Positions 8,191 to 15,805 of a DNA stretch of 64,000 bases are shown piece after piece; positions within the stretch are counted from its first letter, which is position 1; each line of letters begins with the position of its first letter. The stretch comes from Selenomonadaceae bacterium. Lineage in GTDB: Bacteria > Bacillota > Negativicutes > Selenomonadales > Selenomonadaceae. The notes below the pieces were generated by a model, which ran no database searches, was not told the origin of the DNA, and saw nothing but the letters and a program-made list of their open reading frames with translations. The stretch is taken from positions 55,549-119,548 of the forward strand of contig JAILRS010000011.1 of the NCBI GenBank assembly GCA_024698045.1, read 5' to 3'. A program made the position numbers and the translations under genes.

Positions 8191-9321
8191 TTGAACACGA
8201 GCGGAAAAAATTTTGTCGAAAACATTGACGGACTTTTGCCGACGGTAAACGACAGCGGATATAAGCGCGTACTTGCAATCGGCGATATTCACGGCAACTT
8301 TGATAAGTTAATATCGCTGTGGGAGAAATTAAATGTGACCGACGACGATTTTGTAATTTGCTTGGGCGATTACATAGATCGCGGCGATAAAGTCGATGAA
8401 GTTGTCGAATGGGTTCAAGCTCAATCGGCGAAGAAAAATTTTATCGCGCTTATGGGCAATCATGAACATGAATTTACCAATCTCATAATCTCTCGGTTCC
8501 ATAGATTTTTTAAGTTTTTCAAAAAGTTGCCGTACTGTCACACGATGATAATCGGCGGCAGGAAATATATTTTTGTTCACGGCGGAATAGTTAACGGTGT
8601 ACCTTTGGAAGAGCAAGACAAAAATTTCATGGTCTGGGCGCGTGAAGAATTTTATAATGCATATGACGGCGAAGATGTAGTGATAACCGGGCATACACCG
8701 ATACAAGTTTTCGGCAAATCATATCAAGAGAATCCGCGCCCGTTGCGAATCCCCGGCAGAAATATTTTGATGCTTGATACGGGTTCTTTCCTCAAAAGAG
8801 GTTACATAAGTTGCGTAGATATAATCAGCGGACAATATTGGCAGAACGATTTAAAAATTATCGACAGCGTAATTTTTGTCGACTCAAACAATTGCAGATC
8901 TTTCATGGCGAAATATATCATGCTTAACGTGTTAAACGACTACACTTTGCCGAAAAAAATCGAAATTGATTACGCAGTCTGTACTGATTCCTACAACAAA
9001 GGTGCGGTGAAATTTGCTGCCGATTGTTTGACCAAACACAATATCCCGTTTGAAAAATCTGCCGCGAAAACTTTTACGCTTGACGACTACGCAAAATTTA
9101 AATGTGTCGTTGCAATGGATAAAAATATTTTGTGGCAGTTACAGAAAATAACGAACGGAGACCCAGAATATAAACTTTGTTTGCTGAAAGACAGACAAGG
9201 CAGTGATGTTGAAATAGGCAATCCGCTAAAGTTTGACGCTCAAAAAAATTCGTTTGAAAGTGTCTTTATAAAAATCCACGGTTGTTGCTATACTTTGTTC
9301 GTCAACAAACTTCAAGAGTAA
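8191..9321 (+). CDS. PPP-family metallophosphatase fused to a degenerate LMW-PTP-like domain
   Basis: 376 residues. Residues about 25-225 carry the PPP Ser/Thr phosphatase motifs in order: GDIHG (31-35), GDYIDRGD (59-66), GNHEHE (89-94), a VHGGI His, TGHTPI and LDTGSF. This should be an active two-metal phosphoesterase of the ApaH/PrpA type. Residues about 225-376 look like a low-molecular-weight tyrosine phosphatase: VDSNNCRSFMAK matches the P-loop, and a CVVAMDKNIL stretch follows later. However the catalytic Cys position is Val230 and the late DPY acid motif reads NPL, so this half looks catalytically dead and may bind a phosphoprotein. Start TTG 8191 follows GGAAGGGAG; an upstream in-frame ATG at 8128 would overlap the previous gene and lacks a site. 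It sits behind the BspA-like gene. Confidence 0.75.
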   Translation: MNTSGKNFVENIDGLLPTVNDSGYKRVLAIGDIHGNFDKLISLWEKLNVTDDDFVICLGDYIDRGDKVDEVVEWVQAQSAKKNFIALMGNHEHEFTNLIISRFHRFFKFFKKLPYCHTMIIGGRKYIFVHGGIVNGVPLEEQDKNFMVWAREEFYNAYDGEDVVITGHTPIQVFGKSYQENPRPLRIPGRNILMLDTGSFLKRGYISCVDIISGQYWQNDLKIIDSVIFVDSNNCRSFMAKYIMLNVLNDYTLPKKIEIDYAVCTDSYNKGAVKFAADCLTKHNIPFEKSAAKTFTLDDYAKFKCVVAMDKNILWQLQKITNGDPEYKLCLLKDRQGSDVEIGNPLKFDAQKNSFESVFIKIHGCCYTLFVNKLQE

Positions 9322-9343
9322 AAATATTCGTATCATCGCAATA

Positions 9344-9376
9344 AAAAATTGCCGACCGCAGTCGACAATTTTTTTT
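9344..9376. terminator. Bidirectional terminator between convergent genes
   Basis: AAAAATTGCCGAC and GTCGACAATTTTT pair around a CGCA loop with one mismatch. A/T runs on both sides let it act for the phosphatase gene on the plus strand and the adaptor gene on the minus strand. Confidence 0.75.
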
Positions 9377-9414
9377 GATTTTCAGACCGTCGGCGGTTTG
9401 CGATTGTCAATCGG

Positions 9415-10551
9415 TTACATTCTGGGATGAGGCGGTCTCATTCCCATTCCGCCGCCGCTTCTACCCGTTTCCGTTTTCTTTGTTGATTCGTACGTCGTGG
9501 AAATTCTGTCGCCGACATTTAAATTACCGCTCGTCACTTCTACATATTCTTCGCCGTACAATCCGACTTTTATGTAAACTCTTTCGGCAATGTCCTTACC
9601 TTTCTCATCTTTGGTTATCCGCTCGACGTAGGAGCCTTGATTATCGGTTTTGAGTGCGGATATCGGTACACAAAGCGCGTCGCGAACATTCCCGACGATT
9701 ATATCGAGACGCGCGGTCATTGCCGGTAACAAAAGATTTTCGTTATCGGGCGCGTTCAATGTCACGTAGTAATAGATAACCGAATTGGAACTGCTCGAAC
9801 TTGACGAAGACGAATTATTTGTATCCCAAGAGTTGGCGGTATCTGTTTGGGAAATTGTAGCGACATTGGCGCGAAAAGTTTTATCGGGATAAGCGTCGAC
9901 AGTAAATGTAGCATGTTCGCCGACTTTCACGGATCCGATATCTGTTTCGTCTACTTTTGCCTTGACAAGTTTTTCGCTCAAATCGGCTATACGCATAATG
10001 ACCGTCGGATTAGTGGAACCTTGAACCGCCATAGTGCCCGGTGTTTTCGGCTCACCAACGATTATCCCATCCATCGGCGCGGTTATCACCGTTTGATTTA
10101 CATCATCTTCCGCCAAATCAACTTCCGACTTTGCTTTGTCGTAGGCATACTGTGCGTCCTGCAATTCTTCCAAAGATTTCGCGCCGATTTTGTAAAGTCT
10201 TTCCGTACGTGTCAATTTCTGTTTGGCGTTCGTCAATGTGAAATTTGCTTGCGATAATTTTGCCTCAAAGTCTTTACCGTCGAGAATCGCGACAACTTGT
10301 CCCTCGGTTACTCTGTCATTTTCCTTTACTAAAATATCTTTGATACGCGCGGTAATTTTTGCGCTGACCTCGACACTTTCGCGCGGCTGAATTGTTCCCG
10401 TAGCCGATACCGTTTTAGTCAAATCCATACGAATAACGGGCTCGGTCTCGTAAACTTTTTCGGGTTCCGCGGTAACTTTTTCCGTGTAGAATTTATAGCC
10501 GATTGCCGCCGCGATTATCAGAATCGCCGCGATAATTATTTTCCACTTCAT
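9415..10551 (-). CDS. HlyD/MacA-type periplasmic adaptor subunit
   Basis: 378 residues. One N-terminal membrane anchor (residues 4-20), then a biotinyl-lipoyl-like half (VSATGTIQPRESVEVSAKI), a coiled-coil hairpin (about 95-150), the second lipoyl half (TVITAPMDGIIVG) and beta-barrel/MP domains. Such adaptors join an ABC or RND pump to an outer-membrane channel, which suggests a two-membrane envelope. Odd points: a run of nine serines near residue 255, a Gly/Met/Pro-rich tail, and no pump or channel gene beside it. The gene starts 27 bases after the thiE stop, so it may be read from the thiamine operon. The substrate is unknown. Confidence 0.85.
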   Translation of the reverse strand: MKWKIIIAAILIIAAAIGYKFYTEKVTAEPEKVYETEPVIRMDLTKTVSATGTIQPRESVEVSAKITARIKDILVKENDRVTEGQVVAILDGKDFEAKLSQANFTLTNAKQKLTRTERLYKIGAKSLEELQDAQYAYDKAKSEVDLAEDDVNQTVITAPMDGIIVGEPKTPGTMAVQGSTNPTVIMRIADLSEKLVKAKVDETDIGSVKVGEHATFTVDAYPDKTFRANVATISQTDTANSWDTNNSSSSSSSSSNSVIYYYVTLNAPDNENLLLPAMTARLDIIVGNVRDALCVPISALKTDNQGSYVERITKDEKGKDIAERVYIKVGLYGEEYVEVTSGNLNVGDRISTTYESTKKTETGRSGGGMGMRPPHPRM

Positions 10552-10578
10552 TTAAATACTCCCAATCAACGCGGTAAA

Positions 10579-11271
10579 TTATTTACCGTGCCACGCCTCG
10601 ACAAGTTCACGCGCCGCAAGCCGAGGATTATCTGCCGCGGCAACCGCCGACACGACGAAGAAACCGCCGACTTTTGTCGCAACCAGCGCAGGAATATCAT
10701 CAACTTTCACGCCGCCGCCGATTACCACGGGAATCGGACTGACTTTTGCAAGTTCGGCAATCTCCTCAAAGTCATGCGTAATGAAACGCCCGTCCGCCGT
10801 CATACCGCAATCTATTTTCGTCGCCGTCTTATGTAAAGGTCCCGCGCCAAAATAATCTATCTGCGAAACATCTTGCGTCTTGACATATTCGATAAGTTTA
10901 TCTGTAGGCGCACTGAGACCGACTATAGAATCTTCGCCCAAAAATTTTCGACAGACTTCGACTGGGATATCGCTTTGCCCGACATGTACGCCGTCAACTT
11001 TGATTCCCATTTCACGCGCGGCAAGTACGATATCAAGTCTGTCGTCAACGAGGAGCGCGACCGAATCACTTTTGCCGAGTTTGCGGATAACCGCCGCGCT
11101 TTTTTCCAAAGTGTCAATCATCTCCCGTGCGGTTGCTACCTTTGAACGAATCTGCACGCACGTAAAACCTTCGGAGACTGCTGCCTCGACAATTTCCTCG
11201 ACGGGACACGTACAATTTTCCGCGCCGATAACCAAGTAAGCCGAAATATCCAAACGTTCGCGAATTGTCAT
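10579..11271 (-). CDS. thiE: Thiamine-phosphate synthase
   Basis: 230 residues, TIM-barrel. Visible ThiE features: the early CVQIRSK strand, LLVDDRLDI, GVHVGQSDIP, the phosphate-binding YFGAGPLHKTATK and a C-terminal PVVIGGGV. It joins HMP-diphosphate and thiazole phosphate to make thiamine monophosphate. The ATG overlaps the stop of the preceding gene by 4 bases (ATGA), so the two are translationally coupled. The set thiM, binding protein, thiE looks like salvage; no thiC, thiG or thiD is in the window. Confidence 0.93.
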   Translation of the reverse strand: MTIRERLDISAYLVIGAENCTCPVEEIVEAAVSEGFTCVQIRSKVATAREMIDTLEKSAAVIRKLGKSDSVALLVDDRLDIVLAAREMGIKVDGVHVGQSDIPVEVCRKFLGEDSIVGLSAPTDKLIEYVKTQDVSQIDYFGAGPLHKTATKIDCGMTADGRFITHDFEEIAELAKVSPIPVVIGGGVKVDDIPALVATKVGGFFVVSAVAAADNPRLAARELVEAWHGK

Positions 11272-11615
11272 TTTTGCCCTCCCGATAATTTTGCCTTCGA
11301 TTTTTGTACCAATGAAGGCTCATCCATTTTTTCGGCGAGGCGTTTTATTTTGCCTTCCATTGTCCCGATGTAACCGGGACGAATATCCGCTTTTAACACA
11401 ACTTCCGTACGGATACCGCGTTCGGCCAAAACAAAAGTCGCGCGTTTGACTACCTTCATGACTTCATCCCATTCGCCCTCGATTTCCGTAAACATTGACG
11501 TAGTTTTATTCGGCAGACCCGATTCGCGAATTACCTTAACGACTTCCGCAACATAACTGCTTAATTCATCGCCGACACCTACGGGCGAAATTGCTACGGC
11601 TATTAACGTATTCAA
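11268..11615 (-). CDS. MTH1187/YqgV-family thiamine-binding protein
   Basis: 115 residues. AVAISPVG near the N-terminus, a TTSMFTEIEGEWDEV centre and a long C-terminal helix fit the MTH1187/YkoF-like family, small cytosolic ferredoxin-fold proteins that bind thiamine or its HMP part. Start TTG 11615 follows GGAGAGG. It lies between thiM and thiE, which supports a carrier role in thiamine salvage. Its exact function is not established for the family. Confidence 0.8.
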   Translation of the reverse strand: MNTLIAVAISPVGVGDELSSYVAEVVKVIRESGLPNKTTSMFTEIEGEWDEVMKVVKRATFVLAERGIRTEVVLKADIRPGYIGTMEGKIKRLAEKMDEPSLVQKSKAKLSGGQK

Positions 11616-11629
11616 TTTGTGTCCTCTCC

Positions 11630-12487
11630 TTATACGCCGAAATTCAAAACTTTTTCGTGCGAACCGATTACTCGGAAATTTTCCGCTACTTCCTTTGCCG
11701 TCAATTTATACAGCTCATCCAAAAATTTTACCTTGAAACTTGCCGGTGCATCACTATGCCCGAACGCTCGATAACCTGCCTGATTAAACATTGTGGTAGC
11801 TGTCAAGGCCGCGATAAACGGAGAGGCAACCGCCGCGAAAATCGCCATGACGCCGCCCAAAGCGCAGCCGCTACCCGTGATTTTCGGGAAAAATTCGGAG
11901 CCTCCAGCGCAACCGATTGTTAATTCGCCGTCCGTTACTAAATCCTCTTCGCCCGAAACCGCTACTGTGCCGCCCGTACATTTCGCCAAAGCTAACGCGG
12001 AATCTTTTGCCTCGAAAACTTTTTCCGTTGAATCTACGCCTTTAACGTTGCCGCCGTCCGTTTCGTCAATCACTTTCCAAAGCTTTGCCAACGCAATTAT
12101 TTCGGAGGCATTACCGCGGATTATCGACGGTTTGAAATTTTTAAACTCAAGTAAAATATCCGTGCGCAATTTCGATAAACCTATGCCGACGGGATCCAAT
12201 ACCCACGGCGTTTGATTTTCATGTAAGGCGCGCGCCGTCTTCGGCAATGTTTCGGAGTAAAAGGGCATTGCCGTTCCCATATTGATATAAAATGCCGGTG
12301 CGTTTTTCGCAAGCTCTGCGCATTCGTCTTCCAAATAAACCATCGCCGCCGAACCGCCAATTGCTAATTGTGCGTTGGCTACAAAATCCTGCGTGACTGT
12401 ATTTGTTACGGACGGAGCCAGCGGATTTAATTTGCGAACCTTTTCGATTGCCTGAGCAATGGCAATGCGGATATCTGATTCTGTCAC
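11630..12487 (-). CDS. thiM: Hydroxyethylthiazole kinase
   Basis: 285 residues. Ribokinase-like ThiM marks: an N-terminal VTNTVTQDFVANAQLAIGGS stretch (family: THxVTxxxxANxLLAxGxSP), VLDPVGIG, IIRGNASEI and the anion-hole motif ITGSGCALGG. It phosphorylates 4-methyl-5-hydroxyethylthiazole with ATP, giving the substrate of ThiE. The start is GTG 12487, chosen because AGGAGG lies 8 bases upstream. It is first in the thiM-binding protein-thiE operon. I saw no TPP riboswitch; the short leader holds only the tRNA terminator. Confidence 0.93.
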   Translation of the reverse strand: MTESDIRIAIAQAIEKVRKLNPLAPSVTNTVTQDFVANAQLAIGGSAAMVYLEDECAELAKNAPAFYINMGTAMPFYSETLPKTARALHENQTPWVLDPVGIGLSKLRTDILLEFKNFKPSIIRGNASEIIALAKLWKVIDETDGGNVKGVDSTEKVFEAKDSALALAKCTGGTVAVSGEEDLVTDGELTIGCAGGSEFFPKITGSGCALGGVMAIFAAVASPFIAALTATTMFNQAGYRAFGHSDAPASFKVKFLDELYKLTAKEVAENFRVIGSHEKVLNFGV

Positions 12488-12509
12488 GGTAAATTCCTCC
12501 TTTTAAATC

Positions 12510-12539
12510 GAAAAAAGGACGTTGCAGCACGCAACGCCC
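12510..12539 (-). terminator. Terminator of tRNA-Glu, directly ahead of thiM
   Basis: On the minus strand GGGCGTTGC and GCAACGTCC pair around GTGCT, followed by TTTTTTC. It ends 22 bases upstream of the thiM start, so any read-through from the strong tRNA promoter would feed the thiamine operon. Confidence 0.8.
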
Positions 12540-12554
12540 TTGTTATTTACATTT

Positions 12555-12629
12555 TGGTGACGCCTAAGGGATTCGAACCCTTGAACCCGCCGTGAGAGGG
12601 CGGTGTCTTAACCACTTGACGAAGGCGCC
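12555..12629 (-). tRNA. tRNA-Glu (anticodon CTC)
   Basis: 75 nt with encoded CCA. Acceptor stem GGCGCCT/AGGCGTC with one G-U pair and discriminator A; anticodon stem CCGCC/GGCGG around loop CTCTCAC, giving anticodon CTC; T arm with GGTTCGAATCC. The body closely follows bacterial tRNA-Glu. It decodes GAG; Glu(TTC) would be expected elsewhere. Confidence 0.95.
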
Positions 12630-12644
12630 AAATCACTGCGCAGA

Positions 12645-12673
12645 ATACTATCACACGCCTTAATTTTCGTCAA
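12645..12673 (-). promoter_or_regulatory. Strong promoter of tRNA-Glu
   Basis: On the minus strand TTGACG (12673-12668) and TAGTAT (12650-12645) are exactly 17 bases apart, 15 bases before the tRNA 5' end. Confidence 0.75.
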
Positions 12674-12700
12674 GTATAATTTTAGCGTCGGCGTGCCGTA

Positions 12701-13918
12701 TCAAGTGAACATGTTGACGAAATTCCACGCGTTGCCGCCCGTGATTGCGGCGGTCTGATTGTTATTCGAGGAGTAAAGCGATTCGGTCGGATCTGTGCGC
12801 CTGTCGTTTACGTAATCATTGACGTTCGGGAACATGTTATCGCGCTGAGAGTTGGCAAGTTCAACAGTCCTGTCGAGTTGTCCGATTAAACCGTTCTGCC
12901 CGAGCAAAGAGTTAACGCCGTCGGAATTTTGACTGATAGCCTCGGATAATTTCGTTTCGTCAACGGCAAGAGTTCCGTTATCGTTTACCGATATGCCGAC
13001 CGAATCCAAAGACTGCGCCAAAGTGCTTGTATTGCCCAAAGAACCGGCGAGGGCACTCATGCGATTTGACATGCCGCGATTTTCGTTGAAGTAGGAAACA
13101 GCGTCGTTAAACTTCGTGACGAAATTGCGGACGTTTGACAATGCCGCGTTGCTGTTTTCGTCGCTTACCGATTCCAAATTTGTTTCGGTAGTTTCGGCGG
13201 TCATATACTCCTTGGCGAACTGTTCGGTGTTAGCGCGTTGAGTTTGCGCGGCAGTCTGATTGCGTTTGCGTGTAATCGCCAAATATTCGGCTGTGCTTTG
13301 TTTATCTTGAGTTATCTCTCTGTTTTCCTGTTGCGTTTGAATACTTTCGGCATTATTCTCGCGAATTTCGGCGACGTGTTCCATTTGTTCGACACTCGCC
13401 CGAATTTTTTCGGTATTGCGCTTGAAATTCTCGACGGTATTTTGTTTTTGACTCTGTAAACTGTTCTGCAACCGTTCATGCGAAATTTCTTCCATAACTT
13501 TGCCGCGTTCGCTGCGATTTTGTTCATTCTCCCGAATTTGTTCACGCGCGGCATCTGAAAAAACTTTCGCACTCTCGTGCCGTGAATCTTCGTTCTCCTG
13601 CGCTTTCATACCGATTGCAGTTATATTGTCTTCGCTGACCTGCGCAGAATATTTAATCCTGTCGCTCGATTCCTTCAGTGAAGCAAGTGTCTTGTCAAAT
13701 TGATTCGTGAACGCTTCTTTTTCTTCTTCGTATGTGCCCAACATTTCGCTGATATTGGATTGCACGCCAAAGGTTGAATTAACAAAATCATTGGCGGTAT
13801 TCATGGGCGCACTTATCAAAACTGATTTGGCGGCACTTTGAACATCGGTGTTAAATAATCTGCTTGATACTTCTGCCGTCAAATCTTTCTGTTGTATAAT
13901 GGCATTAACTGTCGGCAT
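12701..13918 (-). CDS. FliD C-terminal-like protein with a Gln/Glu-rich coiled coil
   Basis: 405 residues from ATG 13918, which follows AAGGAGG; an upstream in-frame start is rejected because the promoter lies inside it. Residues about 60-270 are a long, polar coiled coil rich in Gln, Asn, Glu and Arg with almost no hydrophobic blocks. Residues about 275-385 resemble the end of flagellar cap/hook-associated protein FliD: NVRNFVTKFNDAVSYFNENR, then LDSVGISVNDNGTLAVDETK and LSEAISQ. The N-terminal D0 part of FliD is not recognisable. It may be a flagellum-associated or secreted filament protein. No signal peptide. It is transcribed alone from a good promoter. Confidence 0.6.
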   Translation of the reverse strand: MPTVNAIIQQKDLTAEVSSRLFNTDVQSAAKSVLISAPMNTANDFVNSTFGVQSNISEMLGTYEEEKEAFTNQFDKTLASLKESSDRIKYSAQVSEDNITAIGMKAQENEDSRHESAKVFSDAAREQIRENEQNRSERGKVMEEISHERLQNSLQSQKQNTVENFKRNTEKIRASVEQMEHVAEIRENNAESIQTQQENREITQDKQSTAEYLAITRKRNQTAAQTQRANTEQFAKEYMTAETTETNLESVSDENSNAALSNVRNFVTKFNDAVSYFNENRGMSNRMSALAGSLGNTSTLAQSLDSVGISVNDNGTLAVDETKLSEAISQNSDGVNSLLGQNGLIGQLDRTVELANSQRDNMFPNVNDYVNDRRTDPTESLYSSNNNQTAAITGGNAWNFVNMFT

Positions 13919-13964
13919 GATAACTTCCTCCTTTCCAGAAAACCAAACAATCCATGTTGCTGAT

Positions 13965-13993
13965 ATTTTATAATCAACAAGTTTAAACTGCAA
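13965..13993 (-). promoter_or_regulatory. Promoter of the FliD-like gene
   Basis: On the minus strand TTGCAG (13993-13988) and TAAAAT (13970-13965) are 17 bases apart, 46 bases before the start codon. It looks like sigma-70, not sigma-28. Confidence 0.6.
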
Positions 13994-13995
13994 TA

Positions 13996-14029
13996 GTTAC
14001 GGAAAAAAAACATGTGACGTAACGGAAAA
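13996..14029. promoter_or_regulatory. Repeat pair between divergent promoters
   Basis: GTTACGGAAAA (13996-14006) is repeated as GTAACGGAAAA (14019-14029), one mismatch, 23 bases apart; the inner GTTACG and CGTAAC also form an inverted repeat. The pair lies just upstream of the FliD-like promoter and 18 bases before the -35 of the opposite promoter, as expected for a shared operator. Confidence 0.4.
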
Positions 14030-14046
14030 TTGTTGCGCGGCTTAAA

Positions 14047-14075
14047 TTGTTATCGGTTTGCTTATGTGATATAAT
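14047..14075 (+). promoter_or_regulatory. Promoter of the HAD-ispD operon
   Basis: TTGTTA (14047-14052) and a consensus TATAAT (14070-14075) are 17 bases apart, with a TG shortly upstream of the -10 element. It is 75 bases before the HAD start. Confidence 0.65.
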
Positions 14076-14150
14076 CGGCGAAAATTTTCAAAGTGCAGGC
14101 GCGAAAAAAACGGCTTGCATCTACGGATTGATTTTCGACGGAGGATTTTG

Positions 14151-14954
14151 ATGGTAAAGATAATTTTTTGCGACATGGACGGAACACTTTTGACGAGTGA
14201 AAATAAATTGCCCGAGGGATTCGACGAGATGATAGCCGAACTTAATCGGCGCGGAGTTTTATTCGTTCCTGCCAGCGGTCGCCAATATTTTTCGTTGCTA
14301 CGTTCGTTTGAGAAGTACCGCGACGAATTTTTATTTCTCGCCGAAAACGGAGCTTTTGTGAAATACAAGGACGAAGAGATTTTCAGTTCGCCGCTCGATA
14401 AAGATATGACGCGTGAAGTTTGGGCGGTAGGTGAACAGTTAGACAATGTCATGCGTGTTTACTGCGGTAAGAAAGATGCCTACGTTTTGCGCGAACAGGA
14501 TAAACCGGAATTGCGTACCGAATTGGATAAATATTACACTCGAAATGCTTTCGTTGACAGTTTCGATGAGATTGACGATACACCGCTGAAAATTTCTTTC
14601 TTCGATCCGACGGGTAACACCGATAAAAATGTTTATCCCAAGCTTGAGCATTTCGGCGATAAGTTACAAGTTGTTTTGAGTTCAAATAATTGGGTTGATG
14701 TCATGGCGTTGAATGTCAATAAGGGCGTCGCGGTAAAAAATATTCAGCGCGTCATGAATTTTAAGCCGGAAGAGTGTGCGGCGTTCGGCGATTATCTCAA
14801 TGATTGCGAAATGTTGGAGGCAGTCGGCTACGGTTTTGCGATGGCAAACGCTCATCCCGATTTGAAAGAGATTGCGAAATTTGAGACGAAAAGCAACAAT
14901 CAAGACGGCGTCTTTGTCGGGATTCGTCGGCTTATCGCTTACGGTTTGATTTGA
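14151..14954 (+). CDS. Cof-type HAD-IIB family phosphatase
   Basis: 267 residues. HAD motif I is FCDMDGTLL at the N-terminus, motif II FVPASGRQY, and the Cof C-terminal signature appears as AAFGDYLNDCEML then GFAMANA. It is a cytosolic phosphatase whose substrate is not readable. ATG 14151 follows GGAGG; a longer frame upstream has no site. It ends 9 bases before ispD and heads the operon running into isoprenoid and cysteine genes. Confidence 0.85.
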   Translation: MVKIIFCDMDGTLLTSENKLPEGFDEMIAELNRRGVLFVPASGRQYFSLLRSFEKYRDEFLFLAENGAFVKYKDEEIFSSPLDKDMTREVWAVGEQLDNVMRVYCGKKDAYVLREQDKPELRTELDKYYTRNAFVDSFDEIDDTPLKISFFDPTGNTDKNVYPKLEHFGDKLQVVLSSNNWVDVMALNVNKGVAVKNIQRVMNFKPEECAAFGDYLNDCEMLEAVGYGFAMANAHPDLKEIAKFETKSNNQDGVFVGIRRLIAYGLI

Positions 14955-14963
14955 GGCGATAAC

Positions 14964-15641
14964 ATGGTTACGGTAATTTTTCCTGCCGCAGGTGCCGCCA
15001 AAAGAATGGGCGTCGGTAAGAATAAAAATTTTTTGGAATTGATGGGCGAACCTATTTTGATTCGTACGTTGAAAACATTTTCGGCGGTGGAGCGCGTTGA
15101 TTTTTTAATCGTGGCGGTGGCGAAACATGAAGTTGATACGGTGAAAACTTTGCTTGACGGTGCGGAAGGTCTCAAGCCGTGGCGAGTTACAATCGGCGGT
15201 AGTGAACGACAATACTCTATCGCAAATGCCTTGAAACTTTTGCCGGAAGATGCGGAAATTGTTTTGGTGCATGATGCGGCGCGTCCCCTTGTCAGCGTGA
15301 AGACGATTAACGCAGTGATTGATTCTGCCGCGGAAGTTGGCGGAGCGATTGCGGCGGTACCCGTGAAAGATACGATTAAAGTTGTCGACGCTGATAATTT
15401 TGTTAAGAGTACGCCGACGCGAAGTGAATTGGTTGCGGTGCAAACTCCGCAGGGTTTCAAGCGCGATATTCTACTTGCGGCATACGAAAAGGCGGCAGTC
15501 GATAATTTCCTTGGCACTGATGACGCAAGTCTTGTCGAGAGAATCGGAGCAAAGATAAAAATTGTTGAAGGCAGTTATGAAAATATCAAAGTGACAACGC
15601 CCGAAGACATAAGCATTGCCGAAAGTATTTTGAGGAAGTGA
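14964..15641 (+). CDS. ispD: 2-C-methyl-D-erythritol 4-phosphate cytidylyltransferase
   Basis: 225 residues. The N-terminal nucleotide loop PAAGAAKRMGVGKNKNFLEL is the IspD CTP-binding motif, followed by LVHDAARPLVS and VPVKDTIK, with VQTPQGF near the C-terminus. It makes CDP-methylerythritol in the MEP isoprenoid pathway. ispF follows after a 164-base structured gap. Confidence 0.95.
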   Translation: MVTVIFPAAGAAKRMGVGKNKNFLELMGEPILIRTLKTFSAVERVDFLIVAVAKHEVDTVKTLLDGAEGLKPWRVTIGGSERQYSIANALKLLPEDAEIVLVHDAARPLVSVKTINAVIDSAAEVGGAIAAVPVKDTIKVVDADNFVKSTPTRSELVAVQTPQGFKRDILLAAYEKAAVDNFLGTDDASLVERIGAKIKIVEGSYENIKVTTPEDISIAESILRK

Positions 15642-15720
15642 CACTTTCAGACGGTTAACGAAAGTATTCAAAGTCAACTTAAGTTACAAACGCGGTCATT
15701 AATTACGGTTAATGAAAACT

Positions 15721-15784
15721 TTGCCGCGAAAACTGTTCCGCCACTTTCAAAGTGGCCAACGTCACGTTGCCGCGGCAATTTTTT
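15721..15784 (+). terminator. Nested terminator-like hairpin ahead of ispF
   Basis: TTGCCGCG (15721-15728) pairs with CGCGGCAA (15771-15778) and is followed by six T; between them GCCACTTTCAAAGTGGC (15740-15756) forms its own hairpin. Upstream, ACGGTTAA[C/T]GAAA occurs twice (near 15652 and 15703). The structure ends 22 bases before ispF, with no clear promoter between, so it may be an attenuator. Confidence 0.5.
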
Positions 15785-15805
15785 ATTCATTGGAGGATAT
15801 TTTTT

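Noticed and set aside
12488..12555. TPP riboswitch ahead of thiM
   Set aside because: The space is filled by the tRNA terminator and ribosome site; no THI-box core is visible.
13919..13993. 25-residue N-terminal extension of the FliD-like protein
   Set aside because: The region contains a good promoter and the ribosome site of the downstream ATG.
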